Positions 1 to 8,771 of a stretch of 64,000 nt of DNA are shown one piece after another (position 1 is the first letter of the stretch; the number at the start of each line of letters is the position of its first letter). This DNA is from Kingella potus. GTDB lineage: Bacteria > Pseudomonadota > Gammaproteobacteria > Burkholderiales > Neisseriaceae. The position numbers and the translations under genes are program-made. The notes beneath the pieces are model-generated. The model did not search any database and was not told where the DNA came from. It was given only the letters and a program-made list of their open reading frames with translations. Location of the stretch: positions 434,001 through 498,000 of the forward strand of contig NZ_UGJJ01000002.1 of NCBI RefSeq assembly GCF_900451175.1, read 5' to 3'.

Positions 1-1216
1 CGAGCAGGGAAACGAGGGAGAAACACATGGCGATGCGGTGGTCGTCGTAGGTGTCGATAACTGCGTCGGGAGTCAGGGCGGCGGGCGGGGTGATGCGGAT
101 GGCATCGGGCATCTCTTCCACGCCTGCACCGACTTTGCGCAGCTCGGCGGCCATGGCGGCGATGCGGTCGGTTTCCTTCACGCGCCACGAGGCGATGTTG
201 CGGATGGTGCAGGGCGAGTCGGCGGCAAGCGCGACGACGGCAAGGGTCATGGCGGCATCGGGGATGTGGTTGGCATCGATGTCGAATGCGCGGATCGGGC
301 GGTTTGCCGGACGGGAGGCTTCGATGAAGTTGTCGCCCCACACGATGTCCGCACCGATTTTTTCCAACTCGGCAGCGAAGGCGGTGTCGCCTTGGACGGC
401 GTTTCTGCCGATGCCGGTTACGCGGATGGGGCAGCCGGAAAGCAGGCCGGCGGCGAGGAAATAAGAAGCGGAGGAGGCATCGCCTTCCACATTGACGGCG
501 GCCGGGGCGTGATAGCGGGCAGCAGCGGGCAGACGGAATGTTTGATAGGCGCTGTTTTCGACGTGTACGCCGAACTGCACCATCAGATTCAGGGTAATGT
601 CGATATAGGGCTTGGAAATGAGTTCGCCCGATACGCGGATTTCAAAGGCTTCGCCCGTGAGCGGCAGTGCCATCAGGAGGGCGGTAAGAAACTGGCTGGA
701 CACGCTGCCGTTTACGGTAACGCTGCGTGTGCCGTTGTCATGCCGCCGTCCGATGGCAAGCGGGGGGTAGCCGGAGTTTTCGAGATAGCGGATGTCCGCG
801 CCGGCGCAGCGCAGGGCATCGACGAGGTCGCCGATGGGGCGTTCGTGCATACGGGGGATGCCGCGCAGGGTGTAGCGGCCGCCGAGTACGGCCAGCGCGG
901 CGGTCAGCGGGCGGAAGGCGGTGCCGGCATTGCCGAGGAACAAATCGGCTTCGCCCACGGGAAAACGGCCGCCGCAGCCGTGTACTTTGAGGCCGTCTGA
1001 AAGGTTTTCCGAGAGGGCTTCGGTGCGGATGCCGAGTGCGGCGAGGGCTTCAAGCATACGGGCGGTGTCGTCCGATTGCAGCAGCGAACGGATGATGCAG
1101 GCGTTGTCGGAGAGGGCGGCCAAGAGCAGGGTGCGGTTGCTGATGCTTTTGGAGCCGGGCAGGGCGACGGTTGACGGTTTGAGGCGGCGGGGGGTAAGAC
1201 GGAGGAAAGATGGCAT
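1..1216 (-). CDS. aroA: 3-phosphoshikimate 1-carboxyvinyltransferase (EPSP synthase), partial
   Basis: Shikimate-pathway enzyme that joins shikimate-3-phosphate and PEP to give EPSP, in the cytoplasm. The reading frame runs from an ATG at 1216 leftward off the window edge, giving 405 codons, so roughly the last 25 residues of a usual ~430-aa protein are outside. Visible family motifs are LPGSKSISNRTLLLAAL near residue 20, LGNAGTAFRPLTA near residue 93 and the late YDDHRIAMCFSL. A DUS lies in frame near residue 75 and is read as LSDGL. The gene is divergent from cmk. The identification is secure; only the C terminus is missing. Confidence 0.93.
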   Translation of the reverse strand, partial: MPSFLRLTPRRLKPSTVALPGSKSISNRTLLLAALSDNACIIRSLLQSDDTARMLEALAALGIRTEALSENLSDGLKVHGCGGRFPVGEADLFLGNAGTAFRPLTAALAVLGGRYTLRGIPRMHERPIGDLVDALRCAGADIRYLENSGYPPLAIGRRHDNGTRSVTVNGSVSSQFLTALLMALPLTGEAFEIRVSGELISKPYIDITLNLMVQFGVHVENSAYQTFRLPAAARYHAPAAVNVEGDASSASYFLAAGLLSGCPIRVTGIGRNAVQGDTAFAAELEKIGADIVWGDNFIEASRPANRPIRAFDIDANHIPDAAMTLAVVALAADSPCTIRNIASWRVKETDRIAAMAAELRKVGAGVEEMPDAIRITPPAALTPDAVIDTYDDHRIAMCFSLVSLL

Positions 1217-1246
1217 GGCGGCGTGCTGGAACAAGTAAACAAGGCT

Positions 1247-1255
1247 TGCTATTAT
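1247..1255 (+). promoter_or_regulatory. Extended -10 promoter for cmk
   Basis: TGCTATTAT matches the extended -10 consensus (TGnTATAAT) with one change and lies 34 bases before the cmk start. No convincing -35 box is seen, as expected for an extended -10 promoter. This is inferred from sequence only. Confidence 0.4.
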
Positions 1256-1288
1256 GCCAAGAATTGTTAATTTGAGGAACGGACGAAA

Positions 1289-1945
1289 ATGGCAGACGTA
1301 ATCGCAATCGACGGCCCGAGCGCGTCGGGAAAAGGTACGGTGGCTTCGCGCGTGGCGGAGGCTTTTGGTATGGACTATTTGGATTCGGGCGCACTGTACC
1401 GTTTGACCGCGCTTTATGCGCAGCGGCAGGGTGCGGCATGGTCGGATGGAACTGCGGTGGCGGTTTTGGCGGCAAACCTGCCTGCGGAATTTGCGGACGG
1501 AAAAATACTGCTGGACGGCGAAGACGTGGGCGCGGAAATCCGCAGCGAGGCAGTCGGCATGGGTGCGTCGGAAGTGGCGCGGCATCCGGAAGTGCGTACC
1601 GCGCTGCTGCAACGCCAGCGTGATTTTCAGACGGCCTCCGGGCTGGTGGCCGACGGGCGCGATATGGGTTCCGTGGTGTTTCCCGATGCCGTACTCAAAA
1701 TATTCCTGACCGCTTCGGCGCAGATAAGGGCGCAACGCCGCGCCGCGCAGCTCGGCCTGCCGTGCGAAGGTGCGGCGTTTGAGCGCATTTTGTCGGACAT
1801 CGAAGCCCGCGACGAGGCCGACCGCTGCCGCGAGGCCGCACCGCTCAAACAACTCCCCGACGCGCTGCTGCTGGATACCTCGGATATGGGTATCGAAGAA
1901 GCAGTAAAAAAAGTGATTGATTGGTATGAACAAAAACAAAAGTAA
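1289..1945 (+). CDS. cmk: Cytidylate kinase
   Basis: Phosphorylates CMP and dCMP with ATP in pyrimidine nucleotide salvage and supply. The 218-aa length is normal for the bacterial enzyme. The P-loop GPSASGKGT is at residues 9-17, followed by the D-S-G-A-x-Y-R segment that contacts the nucleotide, and DGRDMGSVVFPDA sits near residue 130. A GAGGA ribosome binding site lies about ten bases before the ATG. It is followed by rpsA, the common cmk-rpsA order of proteobacteria. It may share some transcription with rpsA, but rpsA has its own -10 box just after this stop. Confidence 0.96.
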   Translation: MADVIAIDGPSASGKGTVASRVAEAFGMDYLDSGALYRLTALYAQRQGAAWSDGTAVAVLAANLPAEFADGKILLDGEDVGAEIRSEAVGMGASEVARHPEVRTALLQRQRDFQTASGLVADGRDMGSVVFPDAVLKIFLTASAQIRAQRRAAQLGLPCEGAAFERILSDIEARDEADRCREAAPLKQLPDALLLDTSDMGIEEAVKKVIDWYEQKQK

Positions 1946-1947
1946 GA

Positions 1948-1953
1948 TATAAT
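1948..1953 (+). promoter_or_regulatory. rpsA promoter -10 box
   Basis: A perfect TATAAT directly after cmk, followed by a CCGCGC discriminator. The -35 region is weak. Transcription starting about 1960 would give rpsA a leader of about 135 bases that contains the DUS hairpin at 1964-2006. Confidence 0.5.
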
Positions 1954-1963
1954 CCGCGCTTTC

Positions 1964-2006
1964 GTTTTCAGACGGCCTCATCCGAACGGAATGGCCGTCT
2001 GAAAAC
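1964..2006 (+). repeat. Inverted DUS pair in the rpsA leader
   Basis: Two DUS copies in opposite orientation form a 14-bp perfect stem (GTTTTCAGACGGCC with GGCCGTCTGAAAAC) around a 15-base loop. It follows cmk and the rpsA -10 box, so it could end cmk transcripts and also lie in the rpsA 5' leader. No long T-run follows it. Confidence 0.7.
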
Positions 2007-2095
2007 ATATGTGTCGGCCGCCCGCCGGGAGGGCGCGCCGCTTCCCCAACCCCAAACCCCGCGTGCCCGGCAACGCAAAGAAAGATTTAGCAAAT

Positions 2096-3775
2096 ATGGA
2101 AAATTTTGCCCAGTTGTTGGAAGAGTACTCCGCCGTTCAGGAAATGAACCAGGGAGAAGTGATTACCGCCGAAGTGGTGGCCATTGAAGACAAATTCGTC
2201 ATCGTCAATGCCGGCCTGAAATCGGAATCGCTGATTGACATCAACGAGTTCAAAAATATGCAAGGCGAAGTGGAAGTCAAAGTAGGCGACTTCGTTACCG
2301 TTACTATCGAATCCGTGGAAAACGGCTTCGGCGAAACCAAACTCTCGCGCGAAAAAGCCAAACGTGCCGCCGACTGGATTGCTTTGGAAGAAGCTATGGA
2401 AAACGGCGACATCCTCTCCGGCCTGATTAGCGGCAAAGTCAAAGGCGGCCTCACCGTGATGATCAACAGCATCCGCGCCTTCCTGCCCGGCTCGCTCTTG
2501 GATGTCCGCCCGATTAAAGATACCTCGCACTTTGAAGGCAAAGAAATCGAATTCAAAGTCATCAAGTTGGATAAAAAACGCAACAACGTCGTTGTTTCCC
2601 GCCGCGCCGTTCTCGAAGCCACTTTGGGCGAAGAACGCAAAGCTCTGCTGGAAAACCTGCAGGAAGGTACGGTAGTCAAAGGCGTGGTGAAAAACATTAC
2701 CGACTATGGTGCATTCGTCGATTTGGGCGGCATCGACGGCCTGCTGCACATTACCGACCTGGCATGGCGCCGTGTGAAACACCCGAGCGAAGTGCTGGAA
2801 GTCGGTCAGGAAGTGGAAGCCAAAGTTCTGAAATTCGACCAGGACAAACAGCGCGTCTCCCTCGGCGTGAAACAACTGGGCGAAGATCCTTGGAACGGCC
2901 TTGCCCGCCGCTACCCGCAGGGTACCCGCCTGTTCGGCAAAGTGTCCAACCTGACCGACTACGGCGCGTTTGTCGAAATCGAACAGGGCATCGAAGGTTT
3001 GGTGCACGTTTCCGAAATGGACTGGACCAACAAAAACGTCCATCCGAGCAAAGTCGTCCAATTGGGCGACGAAGCCGAAGTGATGATTCTGGAAATCGAC
3101 GAAGACCGCCGCCGCATCAGCCTGGGCATGAAACAGTGCCAGGCCAATCCGTGGGAAGATTTCGCCGCCAACTATAACAAAGGCGACAAAATCAAAGGTG
3201 CGGTCAAATCCATTACCGATTTCGGCGTGTTCGTCGGCCTGGCCGGCAATATCGACGGTTTGGTACACCTTTCCGACCTTTCTTGGAGCGAAACCGGCGA
3301 AGAAGCCGTACGCAAATACAAAAAAGGCGAGGAAGTGGAAGCTGTCGTGTTGGCCATCGATGTCGAAAAAGAACGCATTTCCCTGGGCATCAAACAGCTC
3401 GAGGGCGATCCGTTCGGCAACTTCATCAGCGTCAACGACAAAGGTTCGCTGGTAAAAGGCACGGTGAAATCCGTGGAAGCCAAAGGCGCGGTTATCGCCT
3501 TGGCTGAGGAAGTGGAAGGCTACCTGCCTGCTTCCGAATTTGCCGCCGACCGCGTGGAAGATCTGACTACCAAGCTGAAAGAAGGCGACGCAGTGGAAGC
3601 GGTTGTGATTACCGTCGACCGTAAAAACCGCAGCATCAAGCTGTCGGTCAAAGCGAAAGACGCTAAAGAAAACCGCGAAGCCCTGAATTCCGTCAATGCC
3701 GCAGCTACTGCCAATGCCGGTACCACCAGCCTGGGCGATCTGCTGAAAGCCAAACTGTCCGGCAATCAGGAATAA
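2096..3775 (+). CDS. rpsA: 30S ribosomal protein S1
   Basis: Binds mRNA and delivers it to the 30S subunit. The 559-aa chain has the usual six S1 (OB-fold) repeats. Repeats three to six carry ITDYGAFVDL-type and GLVHVSEMDW-type motifs and are each about 85 residues. The frame is open upstream to 2009, but MENFAQLLEEY starting at 2096 matches the family N terminus, so the upstream extension is rejected. It sits between cmk and ihfB, the usual order. S1 genes are often autoregulated through their leaders, which makes the hairpin in this leader worth noting. Confidence 0.97.
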   Translation: MENFAQLLEEYSAVQEMNQGEVITAEVVAIEDKFVIVNAGLKSESLIDINEFKNMQGEVEVKVGDFVTVTIESVENGFGETKLSREKAKRAADWIALEEAMENGDILSGLISGKVKGGLTVMINSIRAFLPGSLLDVRPIKDTSHFEGKEIEFKVIKLDKKRNNVVVSRRAVLEATLGEERKALLENLQEGTVVKGVVKNITDYGAFVDLGGIDGLLHITDLAWRRVKHPSEVLEVGQEVEAKVLKFDQDKQRVSLGVKQLGEDPWNGLARRYPQGTRLFGKVSNLTDYGAFVEIEQGIEGLVHVSEMDWTNKNVHPSKVVQLGDEAEVMILEIDEDRRRISLGMKQCQANPWEDFAANYNKGDKIKGAVKSITDFGVFVGLAGNIDGLVHLSDLSWSETGEEAVRKYKKGEEVEAVVLAIDVEKERISLGIKQLEGDPFGNFISVNDKGSLVKGTVKSVEAKGAVIALAEEVEGYLPASEFAADRVEDLTTKLKEGDAVEAVVITVDRKNRSIKLSVKAKDAKENREALNSVNAAATANAGTTSLGDLLKAKLSGNQE

Positions 3776-3790
3776 GCACGGGAAACAGTC

Positions 3791-4099
3791 ATGACCAAAT
3801 CAGAGTTAATGGCTCGTTTGGCCGAAGTTTTTGCCGACAAGCATCCTTTGTCGCCGCTGATGTCGAAAGATGTCGAATACAGCGTCAAGGTGCTGGTGGA
3901 TACGATGACCCGTTCGCTGGCACGCGGACAGCGTATCGAAATCAGAGGCTTCGGCAGTTTCGATTTGAACCACCGCCCCGCGCGGCAGGGCCGCAACCCG
4001 AAAACGGGCGACAAAGTGGATGTGCCGGAAAAACACGTTCCGCACTTTAAGCCCGGCAAAGAGCTGCGCGAGCGTGTCGATCAGTCGGCTGCCGTCTGA
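3791..4099 (+). CDS. ihfB: Integration host factor subunit beta
   Basis: Nucleoid protein that pairs with IhfA and bends DNA sharply at specific sites. At 102 aa it has the normal length. The DNA-binding arm is visible as the segment starting IEIRGFGSFDL and running to GRNPKTGDKV, with the intercalating proline in the RNP. It lies 15 bases after rpsA, so it is probably cotranscribed. The stop codon is part of GCCGTCTGA, one base short of the DUS core. A strong rho-independent terminator follows. Confidence 0.96.
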   Translation: MTKSELMARLAEVFADKHPLSPLMSKDVEYSVKVLVDTMTRSLARGQRIEIRGFGSFDLNHRPARQGRNPKTGDKVDVPEKHVPHFKPGKELRERVDQSAAV

Positions 4100-4117
4100 G
4101 CCCGGGTTTGAAAGCAA

Positions 4118-4145
4118 GGGTGCCGTATTGTGCGGCACCCTTTTT
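4118..4145 (+). terminator. Rho-independent terminator after ihfB
   Basis: An 8-bp GC-rich stem (GGGTGCCG / CGGCACCC) with a 7-base loop, followed at once by five T residues. It is independent of DUS and ends the cmk/rpsA/ihfB unit. Confidence 0.9.
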
Positions 4146-4195
4146 GCATCTGCCGTTTGCGCAGTGCCGCACGGATGGGCAGGGTAAACATTGTG

Positions 4196-4201
4196 TATAA
4201 T
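4196..4201 (+). promoter_or_regulatory. Promoter -10 box before zapE
   Basis: A perfect TATAAT lies 33 bases before the zapE start, after the ihfB terminator. The -35 region is weak. A DUS copy (4214-4229) occupies the leader just before the start codon. Confidence 0.5.
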
Positions 4202-4233
4202 GCACGGCATATGCAAAAGGCCGTCTGAAAATT

Positions 4234-5379
4234 ATGTCCGACCATCATTCCAAGCGTTTTACCCCTCCTCCTTACCACAACCACAGCCCGCTTACCTGGT
4301 ATCAGGCCGCTTCGCAGCAGCCCGCATTTATCCGCGATGCCGCACAGGCGCGTGCCATCGGACATCTCGACCGCTTATGGACAGAGCTGATGATGTTCAA
4401 GCGCAAGCGCAACCGCTTTCTCGGACGCAGCCTCCGCTCGCCTCAGCTGCCCAAAGGACTTTATTTTTATGGCGGAGTGGGGCGTGGAAAAAGTTTCCTG
4501 ATGGATGCGTTTTACGGCTGCCTGCCTTACCGACGCAAACGCCGCGTCCATTTCCATGCTTTTATGGCGGAAATCCACCGCAGGCTGCAAGGGCTGAAAA
4601 GCGAGGCAAACCCGCTCAAAGCGGTGGCCGCAGAGATTGCCAAAGAGACACGGGTTTTGTGTTTTGACGAATTCCATGTCAGCGATATTGCCGATGCGAT
4701 GATTTTGGGGCGGCTGCTGGAAAACTTGTTCAACGAAGGCGTGGTGCTGGTGGCAACTTCCAATTATGCCCCTTCCGAACTGTACCCCCAGGGGCAGAAC
4801 CGCAGCAGTTTCCTGCCGACCATCGCGATGATTGAAGAAAAACTGACCATTCTCAATGTAGACGGCGGCGAAGACTACCGCCATCGCTCGCTGACTGCGG
4901 CGGATGTTTTCTACATTCCTGCCGATACGCAAAACGAGCGCAAACTGGCAGAACTGTTTGCCCAAGTTACAGATGGACAGGCAAAGAGGCCGTCTGAAAT
5001 CGAAATCCACGGACGCACCCTGATGTGCAAAAGCCATACTGAGAAAGCCGTTTGGTTTGATTTCCGCGTATTATGCTTCGGGCCGCGTTCGCAGGCGGAT
5101 TATCTTTATCTGTCCGAACGTTATGAGATGATTTTTGTCTCCGGCATTGAGAAGCTGGGCGAAAGCGAAAAAGCGGAGGCGCGGCGGCTGACTTGGTTGA
5201 TTGATGTGATGTACGACTACCGTGTCAAATTCTGTGCCACTTGCGAAGTGCCGGCGGACGAGATCTATATCGAAGGCGATTTTGCTGCTGAGTTTGTGCG
5301 CACTGCCAGCCGGCTTACCGAAATGCAGTCCCAAGAGTATCTCAACCTGCCGCATCTTGTTTTGGCGGGAAAGGATTAG
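4234..5379 (+). CDS. zapE: Cell division protein ZapE (AFG1-like ATPase)
   Basis: AFG1-type AAA ATPase. E. coli ZapE associates with the Z-ring and affects FtsZ bundles under stress. The 381-aa chain has Walker A GGVGRGKS at residues 80-87 and Walker B VLCFDEFHV at 141-149, followed by sensor-like ATSNYAP. A DUS copy is read in frame as KRPSEIE near residue 254, showing that the uptake sequence has been accommodated in the coding region. The gene has its own promoter and is followed by ndk. Family assignment is strong; the in vivo role is inferred from E. coli. Confidence 0.9.
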   Translation: MSDHHSKRFTPPPYHNHSPLTWYQAASQQPAFIRDAAQARAIGHLDRLWTELMMFKRKRNRFLGRSLRSPQLPKGLYFYGGVGRGKSFLMDAFYGCLPYRRKRRVHFHAFMAEIHRRLQGLKSEANPLKAVAAEIAKETRVLCFDEFHVSDIADAMILGRLLENLFNEGVVLVATSNYAPSELYPQGQNRSSFLPTIAMIEEKLTILNVDGGEDYRHRSLTAADVFYIPADTQNERKLAELFAQVTDGQAKRPSEIEIHGRTLMCKSHTEKAVWFDFRVLCFGPRSQADYLYLSERYEMIFVSGIEKLGESEKAEARRLTWLIDVMYDYRVKFCATCEVPADEIYIEGDFAAEFVRTASRLTEMQSQEYLNLPHLVLAGKD

Positions 5380-5426
5380 GCTTAGTGGGAATGTTGCCAA
5401 CAAATTCAGCGTGATTCGGAAAAACT

Positions 5427-5435
5427 TGCTACAAT
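5427..5435 (+). promoter_or_regulatory. Extended -10 promoter for ndk
   Basis: TGCTACAAT fits the extended -10 consensus with one mismatch and lies 48 bases upstream of the ndk ATG. No good -35 is visible at 17 bases. Confidence 0.45.
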
Positions 5436-5482
5436 TCGGCGGCTTTTTTACTACCCGTTTCAATTTAAATAAGGAAAATTTT

Positions 5483-5908
5483 ATGACCATACAGCGTACT
5501 CTTTCCATCATCAAACCTGATGCTGTCGGCAAAAACCTCATCGGCAGGATTTACAGCCGTTTTGAGGAAAACGGTTTGAAAATTGTTGCCGCAAAAATGA
5601 AGCATCTGAATCAGAAAGAGGCGGAAGGTTTTTACGCGGTGCATAAAGACCGTCCGTTTTTTGCCGAATTGGTCGAATTTATGACCAGCGGTCCGGTCAT
5701 GATTCAGGTGCTGGAAGGCGAAAACGCTGTTGCGAAAAACCGTGAGCTGATGGGTGCAACCAATCCTCGTGAAGCGGCTGCCGGTACGATTCGTGCCGAT
5801 TTTGCCGATTCTGTCGGCGAAAATGCGGTACACGGCTCGGACAGTGTGGAAAACGCAGCTGTCGAAATCGCCTATTTTTTTGCCGCGACAGAAATCAGCC
5901 CGCGCTAA
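5483..5908 (+). CDS. ndk: Nucleoside diphosphate kinase
   Basis: Transfers gamma-phosphate from ATP to nucleoside diphosphates through a phospho-histidine. The 141-aa length is standard. KPDAV at residues 11-15 and NAVHGSDS with active-site His117 are present. The frame is open back to 5222, but that part overlaps zapE. The start at 5483 follows an AAGGA site and gives the canonical N terminus MTIQRTLSIIKPDA. It is followed by rlmN and pilW as in other neisseriae. Confidence 0.97.
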   Translation: MTIQRTLSIIKPDAVGKNLIGRIYSRFEENGLKIVAAKMKHLNQKEAEGFYAVHKDRPFFAELVEFMTSGPVMIQVLEGENAVAKNRELMGATNPREAAAGTIRADFADSVGENAVHGSDSVENAAVEIAYFFAATEISPR

Positions 5909-6066
5909 ATCCGTCTGTATATCTGCTGCCGTACTGTGTGCGGCAGCAAAACCGTTAAATAAACCGTTAACGTAAGGCCGTCTGAAAAACAAATTAACGC
6001 ATCCGGCTTCTTTGTCGGCTGCCTTACTTTAACGGTTTGGGCAAGTCCGTACCCAAATAAGAATAT

Positions 6067-7155
6067 ATGAAAAACAATCTGCTGAATTACGATTTGAAAA
6101 CGCTGACCGAATGGTTTGCCGAAATGGGGGAACGCCCCTTTCGTGCCAAGCAGGTTATGCGTTGGATGCATTGGGGCGGTGCAGCCGATTTTGCCGAAAT
6201 GACCGACTTGGCAAAATCACTGCGCGCCAAGTTGGAAGAATACGCCTGTGTCGGTGTGCCTGCGTTGATGGCCTCTCAGGAATCGCGCGACGGTACCAGG
6301 AAATGGCTGTTGGATGTCGGTACGGGAAACGGCGTGGAAACCGTGTTTATTCCGGAATCGGAGCGCGGTACGCTTTGTATTTCGTCGCAAGTGGGCTGTG
6401 CTTTGGAATGTACGTTTTGTTCCACCGGCAGACAGGGTTTCAACCGCAATCTGACTACCGCCGAAATTATCGGACAGCTTTGGTGGGCAAACAAAGCCTT
6501 AGGTGCTACGCCGAAAGACGAACGCTTGATTTCCAATGTGGTAATGATGGGGATGGGCGAGCCCTTGGCAAATTACGATAATGTCGTCCGTTCCTTGTCG
6601 GTCATGCTTGATGATCACGGTTACGGACTCAGCCGCCGCCGTGTTACCGTATCCACATCGGGTATGGTGCCGCAAATGGACAGGTTGAAGGAGGATATGC
6701 CGGTTGCGCTGGCCGTATCGCTGCACGCTTCCAATGACGGTGTACGCGACCAAATAGTGCCGCTGAACAAAAAATATCCGTTGGCAGACCTGATGGCGGC
6801 GTGCAGGCGGTATCTGGTTAAAGCTCCGCGAGATTTTATTACATTTGAATATGTGATGCTTGACGGTATCAATGATAAAGCGGAACACGCGCACGAGCTG
6901 TTGGCCTTGGTGGAAGATGTACCCTGCAAATTTAATCTGATTCCGTTTAATCCGTTTCCCAATTCCGGCTACAAGCGTTCGCCTGCCGAGAGTATCCGTA
7001 TTTTCAGAGATATATTGCAACAGGCCGGATTCGTGGTTACTGTGCGAAAAACGCGCGGCGACGATATAGATGCGGCGTGCGGCCAGCTGGCGGGGCAGGT
7101 AAAAGACAAAACCCGCCGTCAGCAGAAATGGCAGCAGTTGTTGGTTCGACAATAA
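6067..7155 (+). CDS. rlmN: Dual-specificity RNA methyltransferase RlmN
   Basis: Radical SAM enzyme that makes 2-methyladenosine at 23S rRNA A2503 and at A37 of some tRNAs. The 362-aa chain has the cluster-binding CxxxCxxC as Cys111, Cys115 and Cys118 (CALECTFC), followed by STGRQGFNRNL. The mechanistic C-terminal cysteine is in DDIDAACGQL near residue 338. The leader from 5909 contains one DUS. The pilW start is nine bases after the stop, so the two are likely cotranscribed. Confidence 0.96.
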   Translation: MKNNLLNYDLKTLTEWFAEMGERPFRAKQVMRWMHWGGAADFAEMTDLAKSLRAKLEEYACVGVPALMASQESRDGTRKWLLDVGTGNGVETVFIPESERGTLCISSQVGCALECTFCSTGRQGFNRNLTTAEIIGQLWWANKALGATPKDERLISNVVMMGMGEPLANYDNVVRSLSVMLDDHGYGLSRRRVTVSTSGMVPQMDRLKEDMPVALAVSLHASNDGVRDQIVPLNKKYPLADLMAACRRYLVKAPRDFITFEYVMLDGINDKAEHAHELLALVEDVPCKFNLIPFNPFPNSGYKRSPAESIRIFRDILQQAGFVVTVRKTRGDDIDAACGQLAGQVKDKTRRQQKWQQLLVRQ

Positions 7156-7164
7156 GGTGTGAAT

Positions 7165-7923
7165 ATGAAACATTTTTTGAAAGCAGCATTGTTGGTGTGC
7201 ATATTGGGCGCGTGCGGCGGCACTTCGATAAAACAGCCTAGCAGGCAGGAGCGTACAGAGGAAATATCGCGCATTAAAACGCAGTTGGCGGGCGAATATA
7301 TGGGGGCGAAAGACTACCGGCTGGCAGTTACCACCATTGAAGAAGCTTTGCAGGCCGACCGCAAGAATGCTACCGCATGGCTGATGCGTGCGCAGATTTA
7401 CCAATTCCTTAAAGTGAATGACAAAGCGGTTGCCAGTTTCCATGAGGCTTTACGTTTGCAGCCGGACAGCGCGGAAATCAACAACAACTATGGCTGGTTT
7501 TTGTGTAGTGCAATGAATAATCCCAACGCGGCCATTCCCCATTTTGACAAAGCGTTGTCTGATCCCACTTATCCTTCGCCGCAGGTTGCCTATATGAACA
7601 AAGGCATTTGCAGCGCGAAAATGGGTCAGTATTCGCTGGCGCAGGCTTATTTGGAGCGTGGTATTGCCGCCGCTCCGGATTTTATGCCGCTGCGCAAAGA
7701 GCTTGCCCGCACCAAAATGCTGGCTGGGCAGATTAAAGAGGCGGACAAGTTGTTCCGCCAGTATCAAAGCCAAGTGGATGCGTTGGATGCCGGAGATCTG
7801 CTTTTGGGCTGGCAGCTTGCGCGGGCAACCGGAAGATCGCAGGCAGCTTACGAATATGAAGCGCAATTGCGGGCAAACTATCCCTATTCGGAAGAACTAC
7901 AAACCATTTTGGCAGGACATTGA
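7165..7923 (+). CDS. pilW: Type IV pilus biogenesis/stability lipoprotein PilW
   Basis: TPR lipoprotein of the outer membrane that supports assembly and stability of the PilQ secretin and pilus function. The signal peptide ends in a lipobox ILGAC (Cys at about residue 17). Several TPR motifs follow, with NNYGWFLCS in the middle, typical of PilW/PilF. A GTG at 7159 is in frame, but AAGG at 7154 is better spaced from the ATG at 7165, giving 252 aa, close to the meningococcal protein. The gene lies between rlmN and a rodZ-like gene. Pili are also the route for DUS-dependent DNA uptake. Confidence 0.9.
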   Translation: MKHFLKAALLVCILGACGGTSIKQPSRQERTEEISRIKTQLAGEYMGAKDYRLAVTTIEEALQADRKNATAWLMRAQIYQFLKVNDKAVASFHEALRLQPDSAEINNNYGWFLCSAMNNPNAAIPHFDKALSDPTYPSPQVAYMNKGICSAKMGQYSLAQAYLERGIAAAPDFMPLRKELARTKMLAGQIKEADKLFRQYQSQVDALDAGDLLLGWQLARATGRSQAAYEYEAQLRANYPYSEELQTILAGH

Positions 7924-7928
7924 AATAC

Positions 7929-8759
7929 ATGAGTGAGCATACGGAAAACCAGGTATCGGAAAATCCCGCCGGAGAATTCGGCAGATTATTGCGTACGCAG
8001 CGCGAGAGACGGGGCTTGTCCATTGGCGAAGTGGCGGAACGTTTGAAACTTTCGGCCAAACAAATCGAAGCATTTGAGGCTGGAAACTATGAAAGTATGC
8101 CCGAATCCGTTTTTGTCAGAGGGTTTCTGCGCACTTATGGCAGATTCCTCGAACTGGACGATGAATTGGTTTCGTCCTATCTCGACCGCATTATGCCCGG
8201 TTCTGCCGTACGCAGCCGTGCGGCGGAAGCGGACAGGCAGGGTACTTTAAATTTTCAAAACCAGAAAACCGGCAGACAGTTTCCTACTTGGATTTTCGGG
8301 CTGTTGGTCATTATTGCCATCGGTGCGGGCGTTTACGCCTGGCAGGGCAAATCTCGGGAAGAAAACAGCAAACAGACGACGGCCAGTGAAGCGGGGGCCG
8401 GTTTGGAGCAGGTGGCAGCACCGAATATCGATACCACCAATGTTTCCGTCGTACCGATGCCGGCTGCAGCGTCTGCTGCTTCTCAAGTTGAGGAAACAGC
8501 TGATACCGGCGCGGCGGCGGGCGAATTGCTGCTGAAAACCCGCTACCGTTCTATGCTGGTGGTAAAAGACAAAACCGGCAAGGAGCTGCTCCACCGGATC
8601 GTACCGGCCAACAGCGAACACCGTTTTTCCGGCGGAGCGCCGTATCAGGTTTCGATAGGTATCGCCAAAGGTGCACAGGCTGCTTACGGTTCGCAGGTAA
8701 TCAATCTTTCCGAGCATATGCAGGATAAAAAAACCGCTTCGTTTAGTGTCGGCAACTAA
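7929..8759 (+). CDS. rodZ: RodZ-like helix-turn-helix membrane protein
   Basis: Domain order matches RodZ: an N-terminal Xre-type helix-turn-helix (about residues 14-75, including RGLSIGEVAERLKLS), a basic linker, one membrane segment near residues 117-137 (FPTWIFGLLVIIAIG) and a C-terminal periplasmic DUF4115-like domain. In rods RodZ links MreB to cell-wall synthesis. An in-frame TTG at 7920 overlaps the pilW stop, but GGCAGGA at 7911-7917 fits the ATG at 7929 better. The pilW-rodZ-ispG order is seen in many beta-proteobacteria. The cell-shape role is inferred. Confidence 0.8.
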   Translation: MSEHTENQVSENPAGEFGRLLRTQRERRGLSIGEVAERLKLSAKQIEAFEAGNYESMPESVFVRGFLRTYGRFLELDDELVSSYLDRIMPGSAVRSRAAEADRQGTLNFQNQKTGRQFPTWIFGLLVIIAIGAGVYAWQGKSREENSKQTTASEAGAGLEQVAAPNIDTTNVSVVPMPAAASAASQVEETADTGAAAGELLLKTRYRSMLVVKDKTGKELLHRIVPANSEHRFSGGAPYQVSIGIAKGAQAAYGSQVINLSEHMQDKKTASFSVGN

Positions 8760-8771
8760 AAAACAAACAAC

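Noticed and set aside
2087..3268. 393-codon minus-strand frame opposite rpsA
   Set aside because: Antisense shadow of a strongly supported S1 gene; rich in Phe/Ala as expected for this frame.
5222..5482. Upstream extension of ndk
   Set aside because: Overlaps the zapE end and the promoter; the canonical Ndk N terminus begins at 5483 after a ribosome site.
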